From an uncultured Eubacteriales bacterium (GTDB lineage: Bacteria > Bacillota > Clostridia > Christensenellales > UBA1242), in assembly GCA_900556185.1 (NCBI GenBank), contig USNN01000047.1:1-6939 (forward strand): a DNA stretch of 6,939 nt. Reading direction: 5' to 3'. The notes under the pieces are model-generated. The model did no database searches, was not told the origin of the DNA, and worked only from the letters and a program-made list of their open reading frames with translations. Shown piece by piece: positions 1-5,316 of this stretch (the first letter of the stretch is position 1; each line of letters starts with the position of its first letter). A program made the translations under genes and the position numbers.

Positions 1-294
1 TGGGTAATTGCAACCGTGCTTTTTGTTTATGCCAAGATTATTGCAAATATAAGTTTATGGCGTGCATTTATTTGGGCAATACCCGCTTCGTGCATCATTC
101 TTATTATATTTAATGCAATATGGGGCAAACGCAAATATAGATTTATAATAATATCGGTATTTATATGGACTATAATTACAGCAATATTTTTGCAGTTTTT
201 AGACTACAACTTATTTGCTATATACTTTATTGGAATACCTGTTCAAATAGCAGTTTTATTATGGGCTGGTCTAAAAAAGCCAAAACGAAATTAA
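1..294 (+). CDS. C-terminal part of a small polytopic membrane protein (5' end outside window)
   Basis: The frame is open from base 1 (WVIATV...) to a TAA at 292-294. A GTG at 16-18 could be a start, but no Shine-Dalgarno site can be judged and the reading frame continues upstream, so the gene most likely begins outside the window. The visible 97 residues are almost all hydrophobic. Three or four membrane segments can be drawn, around LFVYAKIIANI, AFIWAIPASCIILIIF, FIIISVFIWTIITAIFL and AIYFIGIPVQIAVLLW. Short basic stretches (GKRKYR, and KKPKRN at the C-terminus) suggest cytoplasmic loops and a cytoplasmic tail. There is no catalytic motif. The ending 'IPVQIAVLLWAGL' reminds me of small DUF6320-like membrane proteins, which carry an N-terminal zinc ribbon, but that part is not visible, so this is only a weak suggestion. 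It converges on the methyltransferase gene and shares a terminator with it. Confidence 0.6.
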   Translation, partial: WVIATVLFVYAKIIANISLWRAFIWAIPASCIILIIFNAIWGKRKYRFIIISVFIWTIITAIFLQFLDYNLFAIYFIGIPVQIAVLLWAGLKKPKRN

Positions 295-298
295 AAAT

Positions 299-329
299 AA
301 GAACATTACTTGATTTTAGTAATGTTCTT
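299..329. terminator. Bidirectional intrinsic terminator between converging genes
   Basis: A perfect 12-bp stem (AAGAACATTACT at 299-310 with its complement at 318-329) encloses a 7-base loop. The plus strand continues into a T-rich tail (CTTTTATTTTG), and the minus strand runs into TTATTTTTAA, so it can end transcripts from both sides. It begins 4 bases after the stop of the left membrane gene and abuts the stop of the methyltransferase gene at 330. Confidence 0.85.
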
Positions 330-1106
330 TTATTTTGTTAAAATATCTAATATATGGGAACTAAACCCTAACATAGTTGGGTCAGATGACCTAGACAAAA
401 CATATTGCTTATATAGTTCAAATTCGTCTTCTGTTAGTTTATTAACGCTATCACGGATATAATCTGTTAACCCATCCTGAGCGACCATTTTGATTCGCTT
501 TAACCTAGCATCTTTGGATAATTTTTTAATTATGCTTATATCCACATAAGAATATAAGTCTTCAACAAGTGCGGTAGTTTTAAAATTTTTATCTACCCTA
601 CCATTATTTATTTCACTTGTTAAGTTGCCATCCATAAAGCCATGCTTTAATATGGCATATTCATTATTTAAATATGAAATAAATATTAAGCCATTTGGTT
701 TTACCACCCTTTTGGCTTCATTTAATGCCACCAGTTTTTCATCGTAACTCAATATATGGTAAAGTGGTCCAAACAATAAAACTATATCAAAACTATCATT
801 TTTGAATTTCTTCAGGTTTCTAGCATCACCTTCCATCGCTTTTATTGAACCATCGTTGGTTTTAAGTATTCCTAGATTGTATTTAACAAGCTCCACCGCT
901 GTTACATCAGCACCTTTCTCTTTTGCCCAAATAGAGTATCTTCCTGTGCCCGCACCTACATCTAGTAAAGTTTTATTTGATAAATCTTTAGCAAATTTTT
1001 CTATATATTTTGTTGCAACAAAAAACTCAACTTGACCGTGTCTTGATTCAAGTCTTTTATTTTCACAAAATTTATTATAGTAACTAATTATTTCTTTATT
1101 ACCCAT
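330..1106 (-). CDS. Class I SAM-dependent methyltransferase
   Basis: This is a 258-residue cytosolic protein with a Rossmann-type methyltransferase fold. Motif I, which binds S-adenosylmethionine, is LLDVGAGTGRY at residues 47-57. The acidic residue ending strand beta-2, expected to bind the ribose of SAM, is E72 in TAVELV. A motif II-like EGDARNL lies at 92-98, and motif IV is DIVLLFGPLYHIL at 107-119. The post-motif helix and 'VVKPNGLIFISYL' (134-145) complete the core. The N-terminal 'ESRHGQVEFFVATKYIEKF' is a lead-in that I associate with a group of small clostridial methyltransferases of unknown substrate. The substrate cannot be read from sequence: the C-terminal third (about 150-258) is the variable acceptor region. 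Start ATG is at 1106-1104, with GGAGA four bases upstream. It has its own promoter, is divergent from the ferritin-like gene, and is monocistronic. Confidence is high for the class, none for the substrate. Confidence 0.9.
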   Translation of the reverse strand: MGNKEIISYYNKFCENKRLESRHGQVEFFVATKYIEKFAKDLSNKTLLDVGAGTGRYSIWAKEKGADVTAVELVKYNLGILKTNDGSIKAMEGDARNLKKFKNDSFDIVLLFGPLYHILSYDEKLVALNEAKRVVKPNGLIFISYLNNEYAILKHGFMDGNLTSEINNGRVDKNFKTTALVEDLYSYVDISIIKKLSKDARLKRIKMVAQDGLTDYIRDSVNKLTEDEFELYKQYVLSRSSDPTMLGFSSHILDILTK

Positions 1107-1121
1107 AATTTCTCCACTAGT

Positions 1122-1150
1122 AGTTTATCACACCCATTTTTATTTGTAAA
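1122..1150 (-). promoter_or_regulatory. Sigma-A-type promoter of the methyltransferase gene
   Basis: Read on the minus strand, TTTACA (1150-1145) is followed by a 17-base spacer and TAAACT (1127-1122). A TGA before the -10 gives an extended -10 'TGn' element. The predicted start of transcription, about 7 bases on (near 1115), falls right at the GGAGA ribosome site (1115-1111), giving a leader of only about 9-10 bases. Confidence 0.55.
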
Positions 1151-1158
1151 TATTATTC

Positions 1159-1187
1159 TTGTGAATAAAACTTATTCGGCTTGATAA
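1159..1187 (+). promoter_or_regulatory. Candidate sigma-A-type promoter of the ferritin-like gene
   Basis: TTGTGA (1159-1164), a 17-base spacer and TGATAA (1182-1187). TAATAA at 1185-1190 is an alternative -10 with poorer spacing. Transcription would start near 1194, about 24 bases before the ATG and upstream of the AGGAGG at 1206-1211. The region is very AT-rich, so chance matches are likely and the exact hexamers are uncertain. Confidence 0.45.
1163..1177. promoter_or_regulatory. Small inverted repeat in the ferritin-like promoter (possible operator)
   Basis: GAATAA, three bases, TTATTC: a perfect 6-bp dyad. It overlaps the end of the candidate -35 and occupies the spacer of the ferritin-like gene's promoter, a usual place for a repressor. 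Just downstream, TGATAAT (1182-1188) matches one half of the classic Fur 7-1-7 box, but its partner half is poor. Neither is diagnostic in DNA this AT-rich. Confidence 0.25.
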
Positions 1188-1217
1188 TAATAAATTTATA
1201 AATTCAGGAGGAACATT

Positions 1218-2465
1218 ATGAACCCATTAAAACACGAAACAAAAGAATTAGACAGTTACTTTTTAAATTGGAAACAACTAAACCCAAAACCATACAATAA
1301 AGCAACTGCCACACCTTACACCAAAACTCGAGTTATTCTTATGAACGGCACCGAGTATGAAAGCGTTTGGTTTATGCACAATTTTGCAAGACACTGCAAA
1401 GAAAAAGATATTCTCGAAGCATTATCTGTTATAAGAGCCCAAGAACAACAACAGCAAAAAAGAATTAGTAGTTTAAAACCATTAGACGAATCTATTCTAG
1501 AAACCACCATTGGTTACGAACAACTTGCTGTTGACCTTACTGCCATTCTTGCAAAAAATGAAACCGACCCAACAAATAAAAAAGCCCTAGACTTTGCGTT
1601 GCTTGAAGACTTTGACCACTTGTATAGGTATTCAAACCTACTTAAAAAAGATGAAAATATAGATGCTAAGTGTTTAGTCGCTGAACTAACCGAAATTACC
1701 CCAGGTAGACCAACCATAAACGAACACCGATATCCTGTGGACAACTTAAGACCAGCAATGGATGCACTTAGTGCAAAAACATACTCTAAGTTAGTTGGTT
1801 GCATAATAACCGCTGCCGAACAACAAACAATGAACTATTATATGAACGTCGGCGGGTTCTATAAAACCGAAGAAGGCAGAAAACTTTACGCTGAAATTGC
1901 AATGGTTGAAGAAGAACACGTTACGCAATATGAAAGTTTAAAAGACCCAACGCTTAGCTGGCTTTCGCAATGGGTTATGCATGAATACACTGAATGCTAT
2001 TTATATTACTCACTTATGCAAGATGAAACCGACAAATACATTCGTGGCATTTATGCAGAGCACTTTGATATGGAAGTCGCACACTTAAAAACCGCTGCTA
2101 AATTTCTGAAAAAATATGAGAACAAGTCTATTAAAGACGTTGTTGGGCAAGAAGAATTCCCTACTCTATTAAAGTTTGAATCTAACATAGATTATGTTAG
2201 AGATTGCTTAAATGACACTCTTTTTGACAGCTACACCAAAAATAATTATGTAGATGTTAGAAACTTAGACTGCAACTCTAATTTATGCAAATACAACACC
2301 ACACTTGGCAGAAACACCAAAACCGACCCATCACACGTTGTTATTGAAAACACTATTGCTAAGTTTGGTGAAGACTATAGATTTGAAACAAAAGAATCTC
2401 CAGTATCTGTGTTAAAAGACCGCAAGAAAGACAATGTTCGTGCCGGCTTCCCAGACTGCAAATAA
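1218..2465 (+). CDS. Double ferritin-like (di-iron candidate) protein
   Basis: A 415-residue, largely helical soluble protein with no signal peptide or membrane segment. The start is fixed by a consensus AGGAGG (1206-1211) six bases before the ATG. The C-terminal half carries a complete ferritin-type ligand set: E201 (ITAAEQQTMNYY), E231xxH234 (MVEEEHVTQY), E256 (MHEYTECYLYY) and E286xxH289 (MEVAHLKTA), spaced 30, 25 and 30. The N-terminal half repeats the pattern at an offset of exactly 155: E46, E76xxQ79, E101 and D131xxH134, so one His is Gln and one Glu is Asp. A linker with 'ITPGRPTINEHRYP' (160-173) joins the halves, and a 113-residue tail of unknown fold follows; no rubredoxin-type Cys4 site is present. 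By analogy with rubrerythrins and ferritins it may handle iron, oxygen or peroxide, but the function is inference. I have the impression that similar unnamed proteins occur in other Clostridia. Single-gene unit. Confidence 0.8.
   Translation: MNPLKHETKELDSYFLNWKQLNPKPYNKATATPYTKTRVILMNGTEYESVWFMHNFARHCKEKDILEALSVIRAQEQQQQKRISSLKPLDESILETTIGYEQLAVDLTAILAKNETDPTNKKALDFALLEDFDHLYRYSNLLKKDENIDAKCLVAELTEITPGRPTINEHRYPVDNLRPAMDALSAKTYSKLVGCIITAAEQQTMNYYMNVGGFYKTEEGRKLYAEIAMVEEEHVTQYESLKDPTLSWLSQWVMHEYTECYLYYSLMQDETDKYIRGIYAEHFDMEVAHLKTAAKFLKKYENKSIKDVVGQEEFPTLLKFESNIDYVRDCLNDTLFDSYTKNNYVDVRNLDCNSNLCKYNTTLGRNTKTDPSHVVIENTIAKFGEDYRFETKESPVSVLKDRKKDNVRAGFPDCK
1338..1658 (+). repeat. N-terminal copy of the internal duplication in the ferritin-like protein
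   Basis: Encodes residues 41-147. It aligns without any gap to residues 196-302. I count 23 identities in 107 positions, including E46/E201, E76/E231, SLK (85-87/240-242), E101/E256, ETD (115-117/270-272), HL (134-135/289-290) and LKKxEN (142-147/297-302). The relation is visible only in protein; the DNA copies have diverged. This copy has Gln79 where the other has His234, and Asp131 where the other has Glu286. Confidence 0.7.
1803..2123 (+). repeat. C-terminal copy of the internal duplication, with a complete di-iron motif
   Basis: Encodes residues 196-302, offset by 155 residues (465 bases) from the N-terminal copy. It contains the full E201, E231xxH234, E256, E286xxH289 ligand pattern expected of a four-helix ferritin-like bundle, so it is the likelier metal site. 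Confidence 0.7.
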
Positions 2466-2473
2466 AAAAAATT

Positions 2474-2496
2474 AAGGACTCAACTATTGAGTCCTT
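2474..2496. terminator. Bidirectional intrinsic terminator
   Basis: A perfect 10-bp stem (AAGGACTCAA at 2474-2483 with TTGAGTCCTT at 2487-2496) has a 3-base loop. It is followed by TTTTAG on the plus strand and by a long T-run (complement of the A-run 2463-2472) on the minus strand. It ends both the ferritin-like gene (stop 2465) and the converging lipid kinase-PAP2 operon (stop 2507). Confidence 0.88.
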
Positions 2497-2506
2497 TTTA
2501 GTTTAA

Positions 2507-3226
2507 TTAATTTTCTGTGTTAGTGTTAGTTTGTACTAAATTTTCGGTTGTGTCTTCACTCACCGCAAGCATTGTTGCTTTATTGTAAATTGCTTCTTTT
2601 CTTGAAAACAATCGTTTCCAGTATACGCCAATATATAATGGAATTAACATAACAACCGCTGCTATTACATCTAGTATTGAATGTTGTTTTATAAATACAG
2701 TTGAAGCACAAATCATCACGCTTAACACGCTTATCCCAACAACTGCCCAAACATTGTCTACTCTATCACTATCGATTACTGCCACCATTGCACATAGTGA
2801 GCCGTAAACGTGCATACTTGGAAGCACATTCGTGTTTGTATCAGATGCATAAATTAAGCCTATAATTTTTGTGAATATGTTGTCATTTGCAAATGTTTCA
2901 GGTCTTAAATTTTGACCATTTGGGAATATCCAGAAAAACACGATACTAAATGAAAAACCGAAAACTATCATTCGTGCGTATCTTAAATATGCTTGTTTGT
3001 CTTTTATAAGAAGTAATATTGCAACGCCGACTAGCAATGGATACCATAGCACATAAAAAATTACAAACCAATCTACAAACGGAATGGTATCATCAAAAGG
3101 GATATAACTAACCCAATAGTTAGAACTGCCGTTTATATATTTTTCGGTTAAGAAAAACGCTACCAAATAAATTGGCACAAAGAGCATATATAACCAATAT
3201 TTATTTTTCTCTATAAAATTCTTCAT
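2507..3226 (-). CDS. PAP2-family membrane phosphatase/transferase (inositol-phosphotransferase-like subgroup)
   Basis: A 239-residue polytopic membrane protein. Hydrophobic segments lie near residues 11-28, 53-74, 84-103, 141-151, 157-178 and 184-203, followed by a hydrophilic, Thr/Asn-rich tail. The PAP2 active-site signature is present in altered form. Motif 1 keeps only the NLRPE end (106-110), with F101 where the classical lysine would be. Motif 2 is LPSMHV (135-140, catalytic-type H139). Motif 3 is S175-T-V-F-I-K-Q-H182-S-I-L-D186, with the usual Arg replaced by T176. This resembles the PAP2_3 group (AUR1/inositol phosphorylceramide synthase-like) more than classical phosphatidate or undecaprenyl-diphosphate phosphatases. 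The substrate is probably a lipid phosphate at the membrane surface. Its ATG (3226-3224) overlaps the stop of the lipid kinase gene as TAATG, implying translational coupling and a shared role in lipid turnover. Confidence 0.85.
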   Translation of the reverse strand: MKNFIEKNKYWLYMLFVPIYLVAFFLTEKYINGSSNYWVSYIPFDDTIPFVDWFVIFYVLWYPLLVGVAILLLIKDKQAYLRYARMIVFGFSFSIVFFWIFPNGQNLRPETFANDNIFTKIIGLIYASDTNTNVLPSMHVYGSLCAMVAVIDSDRVDNVWAVVGISVLSVMICASTVFIKQHSILDVIAAVVMLIPLYIGVYWKRLFSRKEAIYNKATMLAVSEDTTENLVQTNTNTEN

Positions 3227-4116
3227 TAATTCCCTACCCGTATCTTTATTGCCTTGTTAATCATTTCTATTTCAGCATCTTCATTTATTATGAGTTTTTC
3301 ACCATCTAGCGACCACAACATTTCTTTGTCTGTATATATTTTTGCTTTGCTTCCGTGAAGCATTGTTAATCCATCACCTTGCCAATCGCTTTTCATAAAC
3401 TTTTTTAACATTCTAGACAAATGCCATAAGTTTTTAGGGTATTTTACTAACAACACTTCAAACTTGCCATCACTAATTTCCACGATGTCGTCTTTAAATT
3501 TTAAAACACCACCAATACTTTTTGTGTTACCAAACCCTAAAAAAGCATACTCGCCTTCAACAAGTTCGCCGTCCACTTCTATTTTAATTGGATAGTTATT
3601 CTTTTTAAATACTTCTTTAACACCAAGTAGTAAATATGCAAAATGTCCCAACTTGTTTTTAAGTTTTTGACTTGTAGTGCAAGATGTTTGCGTAAACATA
3701 CCATATCCTGCAACATATGTAAAATATCTGTCGTTAAACCTAGCAATATCTATACACAAATCTTTCCCGTTAGCAATAACATCAACTGCCTTTTTCCATT
3801 TTGTAGGAATTTTCATAGATGAAGCAAAATCGTTAGTGCTACCCATAGGAATGTAACCCACTAAAGAGTTTGTGTTTTTACCCGACTCCATAACTCCATT
3901 AATTGTTTCGTTTAGGGTTCCATCACCACCAACCGCAACAACCATAGAATAATCTTCCGCACTTGCAAAATCTTTTGCATCGCCACGCATATTAGTGTAC
4001 ATTAAATTCACATCGTAACCATATTCGCTAAATCGTTTTGCAATTTTGGGTGCTAGTTTTTTCGCTTTACCCTTGCCAGAGCATGGGTTTGCTATTATCA
4101 ATAATTTTTCACTCAT
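3226..4116 (-). CDS. Diacylglycerol kinase family lipid kinase (DgkB/YegS type)
   Basis: A 296-residue soluble, membrane-associating kinase, the usual length for the family. It should phosphorylate diacylglycerol, or a related lipid, with ATP to give phosphatidic acid. The nucleotide-binding region shows NPCSGKGK (10-17), VAVGGDGTLNE (60-70) and PMGSTNDFA (90-98), the last being a variant of the common GGTANDFA. The C-terminal beta-sandwich contains FLGFGNTKSIGG (192-203), ISDGKFEVLLV (214-224) and SLDGE (269-273), the conserved DGE-type region near the end. ATG is at 4116-4114, with GGAAG (4128-4124) seven bases upstream. It is the first gene after a near-consensus promoter and is coupled to the PAP2 gene. 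In Bacillus and Staphylococcus, DgkB recycles the diacylglycerol left by lipoteichoic acid synthesis; the LTA-synthase-like gene nearby fits this role. Other lipids remain possible. Confidence 0.9.
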   Translation of the reverse strand: MSEKLLIIANPCSGKGKAKKLAPKIAKRFSEYGYDVNLMYTNMRGDAKDFASAEDYSMVVAVGGDGTLNETINGVMESGKNTNSLVGYIPMGSTNDFASSMKIPTKWKKAVDVIANGKDLCIDIARFNDRYFTYVAGYGMFTQTSCTTSQKLKNKLGHFAYLLLGVKEVFKKNNYPIKIEVDGELVEGEYAFLGFGNTKSIGGVLKFKDDIVEISDGKFEVLLVKYPKNLWHLSRMLKKFMKSDWQGDGLTMLHGSKAKIYTDKEMLWSLDGEKLIINEDAEIEMINKAIKIRVGN

Positions 4117-4150
4117 AAACTTTCTTCCAATAAATAATTAAAGCAATACT

Positions 4151-4179
4151 ATTATACCTATTAATAACCAAAATTGCAA
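4151..4179 (-). promoter_or_regulatory. Near-consensus sigma-A promoter of the lipid kinase-PAP2 operon
   Basis: On the minus strand, TTGCAA (4179-4174), a 17-base spacer and a perfect TATAAT (4156-4151). Transcription would begin near 4144, about 28 bases before the kinase ATG. The -35 lies inside a perfect 10-bp palindrome, AATTGCAATT (4172-4181). The promoter occupies the 74-bp gap just after the alr stop codon; no GC-containing terminator precedes it, so read-through from alr is likely as well. Confidence 0.7.
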
Positions 4180-4190
4180 TTACATTTTTA

Positions 4191-5273
4191 TTAATTTATG
4201 ACCACATTCATCCGAGCATTATTTAGTCTAGAAAAAATTTCATATTCGCTGGTTCCCGCCCACTTTGCGTAATCTGATATGGTTATCTCTTTATTGCCAT
4301 CCGTTCCAATAATTGTTACTTTATCTCCCACTTGCACTTGGTTTAGATTCGTTACATCTACCATCATTGCATCCATACATATCCTTCCGACAATTGGGCA
4401 ATACTCGCCATTAATTAAAACAAAACCAGTGTTACTAAGCATTCTATTTATGCCATCAAAATAGCCGAGTGGAATTATTGCCACCTTGCTTTTTTTATTT
4501 GTAAAAAATGTTCTATCATAGCCAACCGATAGCCCAGCGTCTACATCCTGAATTAACACAACCTTAGATTCTATACTTACAACACTTTTGAGTTTACCAT
4601 TAAAACTGTTTGCTCCATACAATCCAAAACCAACACGAACCATATCATAATTAAAATCTTTTCTATAAATACTTGCACTTGTGTTAGATAAATGTAGCAC
4701 CACATTTTTACTAAACACCTTAGTAAGGCTATCAAACTTTCGCTTCTGAGAATACATAAATCCCACATCATTTTCTTTAGTTGCAAGGTGTGAAAAGGCT
4801 CCCCAAAGGCAAATATTAGAATTTTTATTTTTTATCGCAATTGCCTCATCAATTTCATTTAAACTCGAAAAACCAATTCTATTCATACCAGTATTAAGCC
4901 CAAATTCGACCAACATGGGACTTTTTGCCTCGCTCGATAGTTTTATCATCTCTTGATTGGTGCTTACTGGTGGGGCTATAATTTTATTTGAATAGACACT
5001 TAAATAATCAAAATTAATGGCTCCAAGTGATATAATATTTTTGGTTTCACCACTTTCTCGAAGCAAAACTCCTTCCTCTAAGTTTGCCACAGCGAAGCAA
5101 TCTACATATTCACTAATAATTTTAGACACTATATTTTGACCAACGCCATACGCATTTGCTTTAACCACAGCACAGAATTTTGTGTTTTTATTTAATTGTT
5201 TTTTTATAAATTTAACATTGGAAATCAGATTTTCTTTGTTTATAATATAATTAGAAAAAGAAAAAAGACCCAT
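4191..5273 (-). CDS. alr: Alanine racemase (PLP-dependent)
   Basis: Interconverts L- and D-alanine in the cytosol, supplying D-alanine for peptidoglycan and, in some species, D-alanylation of teichoic acids. At 360 residues it is close to the usual length. The N-terminal PLP barrel shows CAVVKANAYGVG (34-45) with the Schiff-base lysine K38. TGMNRIGF (128-135) contains the Arg equivalent to Arg136 of the Geobacillus enzyme. The second catalytic base is Y252 in LSVGYDRTFF (248-257). C-terminal elements are IIPLGYFDG (266-274) and GRICMDAMMVDVT (296-308). Two positions differ from the textbook enzyme: the site of the carbamylated Lys129 is G125, and the Asp of 'VDTGM' is N127. Start ATG at 5273-5271 has GAGGTG (5283-5278) four bases upstream. 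It lies 43 bases behind the kinase gene on the same strand, and its start region folds into a hairpin. Confidence 0.95.
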   Translation of the reverse strand: MGLFSFSNYIINKENLISNVKFIKKQLNKNTKFCAVVKANAYGVGQNIVSKIISEYVDCFAVANLEEGVLLRESGETKNIISLGAINFDYLSVYSNKIIAPPVSTNQEMIKLSSEAKSPMLVEFGLNTGMNRIGFSSLNEIDEAIAIKNKNSNICLWGAFSHLATKENDVGFMYSQKRKFDSLTKVFSKNVVLHLSNTSASIYRKDFNYDMVRVGFGLYGANSFNGKLKSVVSIESKVVLIQDVDAGLSVGYDRTFFTNKKSKVAIIPLGYFDGINRMLSNTGFVLINGEYCPIVGRICMDAMMVDVTNLNQVQVGDKVTIIGTDGNKEITISDYAKWAGTSEYEIFSRLNNARMNVVIN

Positions 5274-5315
5274 ATTTCACCTCATAATTTAGAGTATGAA
5301 ACTGTGGTCTTTTTG
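5262..5315 (-). promoter_or_regulatory. Hairpin enclosing the alr ribosome site and start codon (possible attenuator)
   Basis: On the alr mRNA strand, AAAAAGACC (5315-5307) can pair perfectly over 9 bp with GGTCTTTTT (5270-5262), codons 2-4 of alr. A further 5-bp helix, TTTCA (5302-5298) with TGAAA (5279-5275), lies inside after a symmetrical four-base internal loop. The loop holds most of the GAGGTG Shine-Dalgarno site, and the ATG sits in the internal loop beside the outer stem. The 3' arm continues into a U-rich stretch. It could reduce alr translation, or act as a weak terminator after the upstream kinase gene. Five of the nine outer pairs are A-U, so stability is moderate. Confidence 0.4.
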
Positions 5316-5316
5316 A

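Noticed and set aside
16..294. Treating the left membrane gene as complete from the GTG at 16
   Set aside because: The reading frame is open through base 1 and continues the same hydrophobic character, so truncation by the window edge is the simpler reading.
802..1035. Open frame on the plus strand within the methyltransferase gene
   Set aside because: It lies opposite a well-supported methyltransferase core (motifs I to IV), has no ribosome site, and its protein resembles nothing.
1193..1204. Perfect 12-bp palindrome AATTTATAAATT upstream of the ferritin-like gene as an operator
   Set aside because: It contains no G or C, and in an intergenic region this AT-rich such palindromes are expected by chance.
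1316..1804. Two open frames (1316-1510 and 1514-1804) on the minus strand within the ferritin-like gene
   Set aside because: Both are antisense to a coherent protein with a consensus ribosome site; the Cys/Ser-rich products are typical of antisense translation of Gln/Glu-rich coding sequence.
4160..4195. 8-bp inverted repeat ATTAATAA / TTATTAAT after alr as a terminator
   Set aside because: The stem is A-T only with a 20-base loop, has no following T-run on the minus strand, and overlaps the next promoter; too weak to count as a terminator.
4279..4786. Short frames on either strand inside alr (4279-4464 plus, 4577-4786 minus)
   Set aside because: They overlap the uninterrupted alanine racemase frame with its catalytic residues; the minus-strand one is just another frame of alr.
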